Source: Candidatus Rifleibacteriota bacterium
GTDB taxonomy: Bacteria > Muiribacteriota > Ozemobacteria > Ozemobacterales > Ozemobacteraceae
Length of the DNA: 64,000 nucleotides
Assembly (NCBI GenBank): GCA_905236675.1
Contig: CAJOND010000004.1
Location: forward strand, 1 to 64,000
Direction of reading: 5' to 3'
Below, piece by piece: positions 35,823 to 45,039 of the stretch. The position numbers and the translations under genes are program-made. Under the pieces are notes generated by a model. The model was not told the DNA's origin and made no database searches. It worked only from the letters and a program-made list of their open reading frames with translations. The number at the start of each line of letters is the position of its first letter. The first letter of the stretch is position 1.

Positions 35823-36446
35823 ATGTCACCAGATCCCATAACCCCAAAACAGCAAAAAGTCCTCGTCTTTATACAGAAGTTTCTGTCTGAATGTGGTTAT
35901 GCCCCAACTATTTCAGAAATATGTCATGGTCTAGGATTAGCTTCAACTTCTACTGTTCATAAACATTTAAAAACTCTGGTCGAAAAAGGTTATTTAGATT
36001 CTATGCCTGGTAGATCCAGAGGGTTGGCAATGAAACTAGAACCTGTTCAGCAGACTACTTGCGTTGAAGTTCCTTTGTTAGGCAGAGTTACAGCAGGTCT
36101 TCCCATTGAAATGAATGAAATTCCAGACACTATACCTTTACCAGAATCCATGCTTGGTCGAGGTGAAACTTTTGTGCTAGAAGTTCGAGGGGAATCAATG
36201 ATAGACGAAGCAATAAAAGACGGCGATTACGTTATCGTTGAAAAGCGTGATTCAGCAAGAAATGGAGATATGGTCATCGCCTGTATAGATAACAACGAAG
36301 TCACTTTAAAACGCATATATCGTGAAGGGCAAAAAGTCAGACTTCAACCTTCTAATCCATCTATGAAACCTATAATCATAGAAAATCAAGATGTAACGAT
36401 AAAAGGTATTGTAATAGGTATCTTACGTAAATACAGACACTTCTAA
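35823..36446 (+). CDS. lexA: LexA SOS repressor
   Basis: The start at 35823 is chosen: CAGGAG lies 9 bases upstream, and transcription from the promoter at 35763-35791 begins near 35798, so an upstream ATG at 35799 would be leaderless. The 207-residue protein has a winged helix-turn-helix (PTISEICHGLGLASTSTVHK) and the S24 self-cleavage domain: cleavage site Ala91-Gly92 (RVTAGLP), nucleophile Ser125 (RGESM) and general base Lys163 (VTLKR). All are intact. It represses DNA-damage genes until RecA filaments stimulate cleavage. The operator should be the phased TTC array in its own promoter. A small gene follows. Confidence 0.95.
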   Translation: MSPDPITPKQQKVLVFIQKFLSECGYAPTISEICHGLGLASTSTVHKHLKTLVEKGYLDSMPGRSRGLAMKLEPVQQTTCVEVPLLGRVTAGLPIEMNEIPDTIPLPESMLGRGETFVLEVRGESMIDEAIKDGDYVIVEKRDSARNGDMVIACIDNNEVTLKRIYREGQKVRLQPSNPSMKPIIIENQDVTIKGIVIGILRKYRHF

Positions 36447-36466
36447 CAGAAAGGAGAACAAAAATC

Positions 36467-36703
36467 ATGACTTGTGAAACCAGTTTAAATAAATCTGATT
36501 TAATGCTTCAAGTTATTGCTTTAAATAAAGCTATTTTAAAGCTTAATATAGAACTGCTTGAAAACGAGATACTTAGTTTTGAAGATATTCTTCAAAATAC
36601 TTTAAACAATCCTGAGAATAAAAATATGTCTTTTTTGATAACTATAAAAGAAAAATTCAACAAACTCCATCAATTAAAACAAAAATTGGCTTCGTTCGAA
36701 TAA
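36467..36703 (+). CDS. Small helical protein of unknown function, downstream of lexA
   Basis: 78 residues, not recognised. It has an excellent AAAGGAG site and lies 20 bases after lexA with no terminator between, so it should be SOS-controlled with it. The sequence is almost fully helical (LQVIALNKAILKLNIELLEN; EKFNKLHQLKQKLASF) with two heptad-like segments, resembling small chaperone-like or regulator-binding proteins such as FliT types, but without a diagnostic motif. LexA-linked small genes elsewhere include cell-division inhibitors (YneA, SulA), but no membrane segment or LysM domain is present here. Confidence 0.6.
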   Translation: MTCETSLNKSDLMLQVIALNKAILKLNIELLENEILSFEDILQNTLNNPENKNMSFLITIKEKFNKLHQLKQKLASFE

Positions 36704-36713
36704 TTAAATTATC

Positions 36714-37169
36714 TTATTTTTCCTTTTTTTCTTTTTCAAGCTTAAGTGCTAATTCTATAATTTTTGTCAAACGATCAGTCTGTCCTGTAACAAACAAATA
36801 GCCGCACCAAGCTTCTAGAGCTGTTGCTCTAGCATATTCTCCTCTTGTTCCTGAGCCATAGCGTGCTGGAATTTTAGCATTTCTCCAGGATTTTACCATT
36901 TTTTGTTCTGCTTCTGGTAATTCAGGGAAAATCACTTCAAAAACTTGAGCTTGAGCAGGAGAATTAACAATGCCTACAAGAGAATCATGCAGTCTTCCAG
37001 TTTCATCAATGCCTGTAGCTACAAGATTGAGCCTAAGACTTAATTCGTAAACAGAATCACCAATATAAGCAAGAGTCCTGGCTGGAAGTTTTGATGCTTC
37101 TTTCTCGTTCCAGACTTGATTTATTGCAAAAATATCAGAACCATTTAGTTTTGTTTTATTAACATCCAT
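36714..37169 (-). CDS. mrnC: Mini-ribonuclease 3
   Basis: 151 residues with the RNase III catalytic fold but no dsRNA-binding domain. Diagnostic stretches are LAYIGDSVYEL (acidic Asp and Glu of the first motif), WRNAKIPARYG and ATALEAWCGYLFVTGQ (second acidic motif, Glu). In Bacillus MrnC matures 23S rRNA 3' and 5' ends. Its start (37169) is not preceded by an ideal site. It converges with the small gene after lexA, with a 10-base gap. The upstream space to 37346 holds the divergent promoter region for the M48 gene. Confidence 0.85.
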   Translation of the reverse strand: MDVNKTKLNGSDIFAINQVWNEKEASKLPARTLAYIGDSVYELSLRLNLVATGIDETGRLHDSLVGIVNSPAQAQVFEVIFPELPEAEQKMVKSWRNAKIPARYGSGTRGEYARATALEAWCGYLFVTGQTDRLTKIIELALKLEKEKKEK

Positions 37170-37345
37170 AATATTATCATAATCTCAAAAGTAAATAATT
37201 TCGATTATTCTAGCTACAAACATAGTTTGAGTCAAGCATAAGAATATATACTTAAAATTTGTTATTAACTCCATAAATCATCTAATTATGTAGTTTTTAA
37301 ATAGTCATTGTGTTAATACCTTACATTTGTGCTATCATATAACTC

Positions 37346-38890
37346 ATGATTGTTCAGTTTATTCATCTTATTCTGCTTTGTTACTGCTGTAGTGAATTTG
37401 CGGGTTACTATGCAAAAATGCCGCATTTTGCCGCCGCTATATGGGTATTATGCTCTTTTCTTATACTTAACTTATGGTTGCCCAATTACACAGAAAACAC
37501 TATTAAATCCTGCAGAATTCCTCCATTTTTCAAAACATACAATAAATTCTGTTTTTTTATCGTATTTTGGATATGCCTATTCTTTGTTTTTGTAAATCCA
37601 TTATCTATATTATCTGGCACTAGTTTTGCCAACTCGTCATTTTTAACCCTAATACTGGCAATGGTTTTATATCTCATATTTTTAAAACCATTCATGAATT
37701 CATTGTATCAGACAATGAAACCTATCCTTGCAGAAGAAGAAACTCAAGAAGACTTTTTAAGAGCCAGGAAAACTGTTCCCATAATATTTTTTCCACCAAT
37801 CGCAATATGGCTTTTATTCGAAGATTTGGGGTTAAACAAAGGAATGGAGCTCATGAGTGAAATAAAAACCTTAACTCTGGCTCCCTTATTTCTTTTCTTT
37901 TTATATGTTTTATCGCCAAGACTATTTAACTGGGCATGGAAAACCCAAAACGCAAGCCAAGAACTTACCCAGCGTTTGAATGAGCTTAGCATTAAAGCGC
38001 AAACAAAAATAGCTGGAGTAAAAATCTGGAACACTTTTAAAGAACCCTTGCCCAATGCTGCCGTTGCTGGTTTAATAAGCAAATTCAGATTTATCTATAT
38101 AACAGATTATCTTTTAGAGGTTTTTAAAGATGAGCAAATAGAAGCTGTAGTTGGACATGAACTTGGTCATCTACGCCTTGGTCACGTAACTACCTACCTT
38201 ATCTTCTCCATAGATGTTATATTAACGGCAGTCATAATAAAATCACTTTTAGTTATCTACTTCCCTTTCTTTTATATTCACAGCACTTTATCTTACTTTT
38301 TAGAAATAATAATATTTATTCCTTTATTTGCCGTTATTTTTACAGCATTAGCCCGACATTGCGAAAAACAAGCCGATATTTTCTCTTCTATTATCACTAA
38401 TAAAGAAAGTTTTATTTCATCAATGCTAGTAATGAAATTAATGCTCGGTTCAAAACCAAAATGGTTCCCGAACTGGCTGCTTACACATCCAGAAGCAGAT
38501 GACAGAGTAGAAAATGTAAACAAAACATCAATTACTCAGATAAATACTCTTATAAAATCTTCAAATATTCTAAGATGCACACTTTTTGGAATCGCAATAG
38601 CCTTATCTATAGCAGCAATAAACCCAGTAAATACTGTTTTTAAATTATCTAATATTTATAATGCCAGTGAAAAAGGTGATTGCAAACTAGTCACAAATTT
38701 ATGCCAAAATCTCCCTGAATGGTTAAATGAACATCCATTTATTTTGGAACAAAAAATAAAGACGAATCTTATTTGTGGTAATTATGCTCAAGCTTTCAAA
38801 GATTCAATCAAAACTAACTATAAAACAGATACAGATATAATTAATACTTTTTTCCCTTTTCTTTCTAAGCTTAAGCTTCTTCAATTTTGA
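37346..38890 (+). CDS. Membrane M48-family metalloprotease
   Basis: 514 residues. Several hydrophobic segments lie in the first 190 residues and two more near 290-330. The zinc motif is HELGH at 271-275 (VVGHELGHLRLGH), and the third ligand is probably Glu340 in ARHCEKQAD. Upstream, PNAAVAGLISKFRFIYITDYLL is the typical strand preceding the active-site helix in M48 (HtpX/STE24-like) enzymes. The tail has two more hydrophobic stretches and a helical end. Likely role: quality control or cleavage of membrane proteins. Its 3' end overlaps the convergent hflX gene by 20 bases, so no terminator sits between them. Confidence 0.85.
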   Translation: MIVQFIHLILLCYCCSEFAGYYAKMPHFAAAIWVLCSFLILNLWLPNYTENTIKSCRIPPFFKTYNKFCFFIVFWICLFFVFVNPLSILSGTSFANSSFLTLILAMVLYLIFLKPFMNSLYQTMKPILAEEETQEDFLRARKTVPIIFFPPIAIWLLFEDLGLNKGMELMSEIKTLTLAPLFLFFLYVLSPRLFNWAWKTQNASQELTQRLNELSIKAQTKIAGVKIWNTFKEPLPNAAVAGLISKFRFIYITDYLLEVFKDEQIEAVVGHELGHLRLGHVTTYLIFSIDVILTAVIIKSLLVIYFPFFYIHSTLSYFLEIIIFIPLFAVIFTALARHCEKQADIFSSIITNKESFISSMLVMKLMLGSKPKWFPNWLLTHPEADDRVENVNKTSITQINTLIKSSNILRCTLFGIAIALSIAAINPVNTVFKLSNIYNASEKGDCKLVTNLCQNLPEWLNEHPFILEQKIKTNLICGNYAQAFKDSIKTNYKTDTDIINTFFPFLSKLKLLQF

Positions 38891-40154
38891 TTTTTGGCAT
38901 TGTTTTAAGCATATTCAAATAGGTGTTTGGAAGTTCAGCTATAATGCTAACAATACCCTGCCCCCATTCTTGAGAATAAACCTTGCCTATACTCATAATA
39001 TCACCCATAAACTGGTTTCCGATAGGCAGATCTATTTTTACCTTTTTACGATTGCGCTTCATTATTTCTGAAATTTTAGTTAGAAGTATATCAATATTGG
39101 TTTTATTTACAGCAGAAATCTTTATATGATTTGGATATGCGGCTTCAAGCAATTCATCTGAAACCACCTGTCCTTTGTCTATTTTATTAAAAATGTAAAT
39201 CTTCTCATGATTTGAAGCACCTATTTCATGCAATACTCTTTCAACCGCGTTTAATTGTTCCCTAAATTGTGGATCTGAAATATCGCAGACAATAAGTAGC
39301 ACTTCTGACTGAACAACACTTTCCAAAGTTGCTTTAAATGCTTTGACTAATAAATGGGGAAGTTTTCTAATAAACCCGACAGTATCAGAAACAATACACC
39401 AGTAACCGTCTTTCAGGTCGATTCTTCTTGCTGTAGGGTCGAGTGTAGTAAAAAGACCGTTGCACATTTGAACGTTACTGCCAGAAATAGCATTTAATAA
39501 GGTAGATTTGCCTGCGTTGGTGTATCCGACTAATGAAAATAAAGGAGCAAAACGGTCGATTCGCTTTTTTCCCTGCTGTTCTCTAGATTTAGCAACTTTT
39601 TCCAGTTCATCTTCAAGTTTCTTAATTTTCGTACTGATAATTCGGCGGTCTGTTTCAAGCTGGGTTTCACCAGGTCCTTTCAGACCTATACCACCACGTT
39701 GTCTTTCTAAGTGTGTCCACATTTTTAATAAACGAGGATACTGATAATGAAGCTTTGCCAGATCAACTTGCAGTTTTCCTTCACGTGTAGAAGCATGGGC
39801 AGCAAAAATATCAAGAATAACTGATGTTCGGTCCTTCACTCTAAGTCCAATGGCTTTTTCTATGTTTCGCATCTGCATGGCACTTAGCTCATCATCTGCT
39901 ACAACATATTCAGCTTCAAGGTTTTCTGCCATTAATTTAGCCTCTTCAAGCTTGCCTGTACCTAAATATTCGACTCTTGAGGCATCTTCCCTCTTTTGAA
40001 CTATTTGCCCAACCATTACGGCACCAAGAGTTTTCAAAAGTTCCGACAATTCTATTAGAGAGTTTTCTGTTTCACTATCACTCTGTTCCGGTTTTTGAAC
40101 AGCTATAGCCAGAACTTTAGCTTTTTCTTGTTTGTTTTCTTTCATTTCACGCAT
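38871..40154 (-). CDS. hflX: HflX ribosome-associated GTPase
   Basis: 427 residues. The N-terminal HflX domain has GTGKLEEAKLMAENLEAEYV, DRTSVILDIFAAHASTREGK and RGGIGLKGPGETQLETDRR. The GTPase part carries the P-loop GYTNAGKSTLLNAI, switch DTVGFIRKLPHLLVKAFKAT (Asp-Thr-Val-Gly) and NKID. HflX splits stalled 70S ribosomes under stress. The N-terminus begins with charged low-complexity sequence, and a second Met lies 3 residues in. The 3' end overlaps the M48 gene on the other strand. No ribosome site is outstanding; a GGGTAG lies about 8 bases upstream. Confidence 0.95.
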   Translation of the reverse strand: MREMKENKQEKAKVLAIAVQKPEQSDSETENSLIELSELLKTLGAVMVGQIVQKREDASRVEYLGTGKLEEAKLMAENLEAEYVVADDELSAMQMRNIEKAIGLRVKDRTSVILDIFAAHASTREGKLQVDLAKLHYQYPRLLKMWTHLERQRGGIGLKGPGETQLETDRRIISTKIKKLEDELEKVAKSREQQGKKRIDRFAPLFSLVGYTNAGKSTLLNAISGSNVQMCNGLFTTLDPTARRIDLKDGYWCIVSDTVGFIRKLPHLLVKAFKATLESVVQSEVLLIVCDISDPQFREQLNAVERVLHEIGASNHEKIYIFNKIDKGQVVSDELLEAAYPNHIKISAVNKTNIDILLTKISEIMKRNRKKVKIDLPIGNQFMGDIMSIGKVYSQEWGQGIVSIIAELPNTYLNMLKTMPKIKIEEA

Positions 40155-40190
40155 TTTTGCTACCCATCTACCAATAAAACAAAATTCAGA

Positions 40191-40799
40191 TTAAGCTTCT
40201 ATCTTTTCAAAGTCACTTGCAGGATGTTTACAAAGTGGACAAATAAAATCTGGAGGTAATTCTTCACCTTCATATTCATAACCGCATATCTTACAGCGCC
40301 AAACTGTCTTTTTCGGTTTAGCAGCTGGTTTAGGTTTTATATTTTTCTGATAATAATCATAAGTAACAGAATCTTCATCACTTAATTTAACAGCATCTGT
40401 AACATCAGCCAAGAATAGTGAATGAGTTCCCAAATCAGTTATACTTACTACTTTACAGCTTATATAAGCTGTCGTGTTTTTATTTAAATATGCAATGCCG
40501 TTATCAGCTAACTTATGTTCAAAATTATCAAATTTGTTTACATCTTTACCACTTTGAAAACCAAAATGTTTGAACACATCAAAAGGAACGGAAGTAGAAA
40601 GCATAGAAACATTAAATTCCTTGCTTGCCACTATCATATCATGAGTAAAATTATTCTTGTTTACTGCAACTACTATTCTGTTCGGGGTTGAAGTTACCTG
40701 CATTACAGTATTTACTATGCATCCGTTTTGTTTTGTGCTGTTTTTTGCAGAAAGCACAAAAAGACCGTAGCTAATCTTATACATTGCACTTAAATCCAT
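40191..40799 (-). CDS. Flavin reductase-rubredoxin fusion (high-molecular-weight rubredoxin type)
   Basis: The start at 40799 is preferred because AAGGAG precedes it; the longer reading begins with unlike sequence. The 202-residue chain has an FMN-binding flavin-reductase-like domain (about 5-150; ISYGLFVLSAKNSTKQNGCI and NVSMLSTSVPFDVF) and a C-terminal rubredoxin (WRCKICGYEYEGEELPPDF, then ICPLCKHPAS) with the Cys-x2-Cys pairs for one iron. In acetogens and clostridia such proteins (Hrb) pass electrons to flavodiiron oxidases and rubrerythrins. Its neighbour upstream is a reverse rubrerythrin, so the pair probably detoxifies O2 and H2O2. Confidence 0.88.
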   Translation of the reverse strand: MDLSAMYKISYGLFVLSAKNSTKQNGCIVNTVMQVTSTPNRIVVAVNKNNFTHDMIVASKEFNVSMLSTSVPFDVFKHFGFQSGKDVNKFDNFEHKLADNGIAYLNKNTTAYISCKVVSITDLGTHSLFLADVTDAVKLSDEDSVTYDYYQKNIKPKPAAKPKKTVWRCKICGYEYEGEELPPDFICPLCKHPASDFEKIEA

Positions 40800-40822
40800 C
40801 TTATTCTCCTTCAAATTTTCAT

Positions 40823-40853
40823 AAAAAAACCAGCTTATAAAAGCTGGTTTTTT
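40823..40853 (-). terminator. Hairpin between the rubrerythrin and rubredoxin-fusion genes
   Basis: AAAAAAACCAGCTT and AAGCTGGTTTTTT form a perfect stem with a short ATAA loop and T-run on the minus strand, between the rubrerythrin stop and the next gene's ribosome site. It should reduce read-through and so lower expression of the second gene relative to the first. Confidence 0.85.
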
Positions 40854-40865
40854 AAACTTCAATAA

Positions 40866-41408
40866 TTACTTTTTGAAATATCTTTTCAGTAAACCATCAA
40901 AGCCTCGGCCATGTCGTGCTTCATCTTTGCACATTTCGTGAACAGTGTCATGAATTGCATCATAACCAAGTTCTTTAGCTCGTTTAGCAAGTTTCAATTT
41001 GCCATCGCAAGCGCCAAATTCTGCATCAGCTCTCATAGCAACGTTCTTTTCAGTAGAATCTGTGAGAACTTCACCTAGCAATTCAGCAAATCTTGAAGCA
41101 TGGTCAGCTTCTTCATAAGCATAACGTTTGAAAGCTTCAGCTATTTCAGGATAACCTTCGCGATCAGCCTGACGGCTCATAGCAAGATACATACCTACTT
41201 CAGCACATTCACCAGTGAAGTTAGCTCTTAAACCTTCGATAACTTCTGCATCAAGACCTTTTGCAGAGCCTACTCTATGTTCGTCAGCATAGGCTTTTTC
41301 GTCAGCCATTTTATTGAATTTATCGGCTTTAGCCTTGCAGATTGGACATTCTGCTGGAGGTTCATTACCTTCGTGAACATAACCGCAAATAGAACATACA
41401 AATTTCAT
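40866..41408 (-). CDS. Reverse rubrerythrin
   Basis: 180 residues. The rubredoxin domain is at the N-terminus with Cys5, Cys8, Cys21 and Cys24; the four-helix diiron domain follows ([27 protein letters not shown] with a Glu-x-x-His ligand pair, and [11 protein letters not shown]). In standard rubrerythrins the rubredoxin is at the C-terminus, so this is the reversed type known from clostridia as an NADH-linked H2O2 and O2 reductase. Codon use here is more GC-rich than the neighbours, suggesting high expression. A promoter with good boxes lies upstream and a hairpin terminator lies below. Confidence 0.92.
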   Translation of the reverse strand: MKFVCSICGYVHEGNEPPAECPICKAKADKFNKMADEKAYADEHRVGSAKGLDAEVIEGLRANFTGECAEVGMYLAMSRQADREGYPEIAEAFKRYAYEEADHASRFAELLGEVLTDSTEKNVAMRADAEFGACDGKLKLAKRAKELGYDAIHDTVHEMCKDEARHGRGFDGLLKRYFKK

Positions 41409-41441
41409 TTGTTTCTTTCCCCTTTTTGGTAGTATCTGTTT

Positions 41442-41470
41442 ATTATGCTTAAAAATTATAAAATATTCAA
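41442..41470 (-). promoter_or_regulatory. Promoter of the reverse rubrerythrin gene
   Basis: Read on the minus strand: TTGAAT (41470-41465), 17 bases, CATAAT (41447-41442). It lies 34-62 bases upstream of the start. No PerR-type palindrome is obvious. Confidence 0.5.
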
Positions 41471-41562
41471 TATATATTTTGTTAACTTATAAAAAATATA
41501 TATTATGGAAAAGTATAATTTGTTGTGGTACTATTTTAGAAAAATAAATTATTAGGGAAAAA

Positions 41563-41964
41563 ATGAACAAGAAAATAATTATTATAAACACATTAGTAGT
41601 CTACTTTCTGTTAGCGCCACTTCTGTTTGTATATGCCCAGAACACACCTGGCACTTCAGGCGACCCTTTAGTTACCAAAAGCTATCTTGATTTTGCGGCA
41701 AAATTCAGAAGTGTAGAAATTAAATCAGGCACAGTAATAAAAGCTGAAACTGGTGCTATGCTGGTAGTAACTTCTGGACAGCTCAAATTAGAGCTTAAAA
41801 AAGGCGGAATGGTCATAGATTTAACAAATGGCAGAAAAATAACATCAAATTCTACCTTGCAATCTTTTCATCTAATTATGGTTACAGATGGAACAAGCTG
41901 TAGTTTTAAAGCCTCCAAAGACACTACTCTTATGGCGTTAGGCATTAATGACGAAGAAGAATAA
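41563..41964 (+). CDS. Small exported protein linked to the CsaB-fusion gene
   Basis: 133 residues with a signal peptide (about 1-26). The mature start, TPGTSGDPLVTKSYLDF, and later MLVVTSGQLKLELKKGG and DLTNGRKITSNS resemble a small family of secreted proteins in Gram-positive bacteria that open with Gly-x-x-x-Asp-Pro-Leu-Val-x-Lys-Ser-Tyr. Its function is not known to me. It has AGGGA before the start and is 16 bases ahead of the DUF5693-CsaB gene, so it is most likely in the same operon and may act at the cell wall. Confidence 0.6.
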   Translation: MNKKIIIINTLVVYFLLAPLLFVYAQNTPGTSGDPLVTKSYLDFAAKFRSVEIKSGTVIKAETGAMLVVTSGQLKLELKKGGMVIDLTNGRKITSNSTLQSFHLIMVTDGTSCSFKASKDTTLMALGINDEEE

Positions 41965-41980
41965 TTATTAATTTTATAAA

Positions 41981-44900
41981 ATGAATTTTTTCAAGAAGAT
42001 TTCATTTTTTTGGATAACACTAATTTCTTTACTATTGCCAGGAATAGTAGTTGCCCTCATGAGGTGCACCCTTCGAACAGCTATAGAACGAAGTGATTAT
42101 TATGTTGAAACTCTGGCAGATTTTAATGAATTTAGAGAATTAGCTAGAAAAGATGGAATTAGTTTAGATGAGCTTTTTTCAAGATTAAAAGAGAGTGGAG
42201 CTAGTTCAGTAGCTATTTCAGAGGATACTCTGTCTTCCCTCGAATCAGAAGGCAAAATAACTGTTTTAGACTCAAAGGAAATCAGGAAACTATCTCTAGA
42301 AGAAACTTTTGAAATCAAACTTCCAACCGATTCAAACACCTTAGGAAGTTTATGGGTTCATTCAGACGATGAAAAACTTTTAGACCGCATCTCTCTGAAC
42401 TTGTCTTGGAAAATTTCGGACAAATCTTTAATACGCAGTCACAAAAATCTATTACTTATAAACAAGTCAGACGACGGAATAATGGATAAAGTCGGGCTAG
42501 GCTTTTCAAGCGAATACTTTGACTTAGCTGAAAAATACAATCTTGGAGTTGTTATTCGACTTTTTAACTACCCAGGTTTAACTGTCGAAAATGCTTCAAA
42601 ATTAATTAACTCTCTTCCTGCACCAGAAAAGGTTTCAGCATTAATATTAGCTGATGAAGAAATGCTAGGAATGCGCGGAGATTTGGACAATATTATAGAT
42701 TTGTTTAAAAACCGCAAATATAGAATAGGCTGGATAGAATTCGATACACAGGAAGGTATAAAAAATTATTTAAAAAGATTAACCTTTAATTACCCCTTTG
42801 TTAGAGTTCATGCAATTACAAGAAAAGAAATGGACCAGGTTTACACACCAGACAGGGCAATAGCAAGATGGGTAAGAGCAGTAAAAGACCGAAGCATAAA
42901 ATTGCTATATTTTAACTGTTTTTTACAAGATGAAAAAAAATATATAGCTAATTATACTCAATTTAACTTAAATTATCTAAAAACAACTGTTGACGAACTA
43001 AAAAAGTCTAGTTTTAAAATTGCCTTAACTGATGCAGAAAGAAGAAACGAGCCAAGACGTAATATTGGCGAACCATCTTTAGCTGAGAAAATTTGTATTT
43101 GTGTCGCTCTATTTCTTGGTCTCACAATGGTTTTAAAATTAAGTTTCTGGCCAACCATGGGCGATTTTTCATCTATTATCTTCGCCGTAATAGCTGTTAT
43201 TTTAGTTTACTTACTTCCAAAGAATTCTTCTAATATTGCAGGATTAACTGGAGCTATATGTTATTCTTGTATAGGTTACTTACTAGCAACAAAAGCTATA
43301 GAAAATACCAATAATTCTTTTTTAAGAAATTCAATCAGATATTTAATCCTTCTAATCATTCCTTCTGTAATTGGTGGAATTTTAATTGCTGGTCTATATT
43401 CAAGTCCCGAATATCTTTTGAAATACAATCAGTTTCATGGAATAAAACTGGCTTTTGTAATCCCGTTAATGTTCACATTTTTCTGGTCTTTGAAGAAATT
43501 TGGCGGGAAAATACTTACATTGCTCCAAAAGCCCATGACAATAATTACGGCTCTGATACTTTTAGCCGTAGTTGTTAGTTTATTTTTATACATAATAAGG
43601 TCTGACAACACTACTCTTTTAAAACCTACAGCATTAGAAGACAGAGGCAGAACTTTTCTAGAAAACACACTAATTTCCAGACCTAGAAACAAAGAGTTTT
43701 TAGTAGGTTATCCTGCCGCATTGCTATTTGTTTTACTTTTAATGCGTAAAGAACTTGTTCTGCTACCTCTTTTAGCTGTTTTCATCCAAATAGGACAGGT
43801 TTCTGTAGTAAACACTTTCTGCCATTTCCATTCACCTTTATATATGACACTTTTAAGAACAGCAAACGGAATCTGGCTTGGTATAATATTAGGCTTAGTG
43901 TTTGTGATGGCATGGCAATTTATTCATATTTTAATGATTTATGGCAAGGGAAAAGAAAAGCGTTTGTTTATTATGGGTTATTTCGGCTTTGATAACCTTG
44001 GCGATGAACTTCTTAGAGAAACTTATATAAACAAGTTAGAAAATAAGCTTAAAGACTATAAAATTTCAGTCCTGATTGGCAAAAATATTCCTGACAAAAA
44101 TAAAAATAATATAACCTGGATTTCTCGAAAGTATTTTACTTCTATAATTGAGGAACTAATAAAATCTGAGGCCCTTATTGTTCCTGGTGGTGGGGTTTTT
44201 CAATCTGTGACCAGTAATAGAAGTCTTTTCTATTATTCTTTCATTCTCTGGTTAGCTAAAAAATTTGATACTAAAATTATTCTGCCTGCTCAAGGTCTAG
44301 GTCCTTGGCACATCAACAATATTTTTTCCAGACTACTGCATGATAAATTTGGTAAAGAACTTAAAAAAGCAGATTATCTAACAGTTAGAGATGATGAATC
44401 TATTGCAAGATATAAAGAAATCACTTCTCCAGAAGCCTACGTAGAAAAAACTACAGACTTAGTTTTCCTGAATGACAATTTTTTAAGAAAAAAACCAAAG
44501 AACAAAATTGATTTTATGCGTATCTTTGTGATTTTAAGAAGCTCTGTTAAAGGTGCAACAAAAATAGCGAACTCTCTTATAAAGCTTGCAAAAGACAGCG
44601 AAAACATAGAACTTGTTCCTGTTGCTTTCCAGTTTGGAGAAGATTCCTTTGTATGGCGCCGAGCTGGCTGGGAAGGCGATATAAAAAATATTGAATCTTT
44701 TGAAAATAACTTTGATGGAGCAGATTTGGTCATTTCTATGAGATTGCATGGTTGTATTCTGGCTACCAAACTTGGTATTCCTTGGATTGGAATCGCATAC
44801 AATCCTAAGGTATCTAGCTTTGCAGAATCTTGTGGCTGGAGCAATTTTTGTAAAGGTCCAAAAGAAGTTGATGAAGAATTTTTTGAAAAATGTATCAATA

Positions 44901-45022
44901 TTCTCGCTTACGATTATGCAAAATGTTCCAAAAAACTATATGAATATGCAGAAAAAATGAAAAAGATTTCAGAAAAAGACTTTAATCGTTCTTGCGAAAT
45001 CATATCAAAATTATCTTCTTAA
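41981..45022 (+). CDS. DUF5693-polysaccharide pyruvyltransferase (CsaB) fusion
   Basis: 1013 residues. The N-terminus has a membrane anchor, an approximately 340-residue extracytoplasmic part (VETLADFNEFRELARKDGIS; NLGVVIRLFNYPGLTV) and then 8 or so membrane segments (about 370-650), the layout of DUF5693 proteins. From about residue 657 (KRLFIMGYFGFDNLGDELL) to the end it is a polysaccharide pyruvyltransferase; LIVPGGGVFQ, LPAQGLGPW and SMRLHGCILATKLGIPWIGI are the CsaB hallmarks. In Firmicutes csaB sits beside a DUF5693 gene; here they are one chain. CsaB adds ketal pyruvate to wall polymers, the ligand of SLH domains, so the cell probably anchors SLH proteins. Confidence 0.85.
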   Translation: MNFFKKISFFWITLISLLLPGIVVALMRCTLRTAIERSDYYVETLADFNEFRELARKDGISLDELFSRLKESGASSVAISEDTLSSLESEGKITVLDSKEIRKLSLEETFEIKLPTDSNTLGSLWVHSDDEKLLDRISLNLSWKISDKSLIRSHKNLLLINKSDDGIMDKVGLGFSSEYFDLAEKYNLGVVIRLFNYPGLTVENASKLINSLPAPEKVSALILADEEMLGMRGDLDNIIDLFKNRKYRIGWIEFDTQEGIKNYLKRLTFNYPFVRVHAITRKEMDQVYTPDRAIARWVRAVKDRSIKLLYFNCFLQDEKKYIANYTQFNLNYLKTTVDELKKSSFKIALTDAERRNEPRRNIGEPSLAEKICICVALFLGLTMVLKLSFWPTMGDFSSIIFAVIAVILVYLLPKNSSNIAGLTGAICYSCIGYLLATKAIENTNNSFLRNSIRYLILLIIPSVIGGILIAGLYSSPEYLLKYNQFHGIKLAFVIPLMFTFFWSLKKFGGKILTLLQKPMTIITALILLAVVVSLFLYIIRSDNTTLLKPTALEDRGRTFLENTLISRPRNKEFLVGYPAALLFVLLLMRKELVLLPLLAVFIQIGQVSVVNTFCHFHSPLYMTLLRTANGIWLGIILGLVFVMAWQFIHILMIYGKGKEKRLFIMGYFGFDNLGDELLRETYINKLENKLKDYKISVLIGKNIPDKNKNNITWISRKYFTSIIEELIKSEALIVPGGGVFQSVTSNRSLFYYSFILWLAKKFDTKIILPAQGLGPWHINNIFSRLLHDKFGKELKKADYLTVRDDESIARYKEITSPEAYVEKTTDLVFLNDNFLRKKPKNKIDFMRIFVILRSSVKGATKIANSLIKLAKDSENIELVPVAFQFGEDSFVWRRAGWEGDIKNIESFENNFDGADLVISMRLHGCILATKLGIPWIGIAYNPKVSSFAESCGWSNFCKGPKEVDEEFFEKCINILAYDYAKCSKKLYEYAEKMKKISEKDFNRSCEIISKLSS

Positions 45023-45039
45023 AGGGATGAAAAGTAAAC

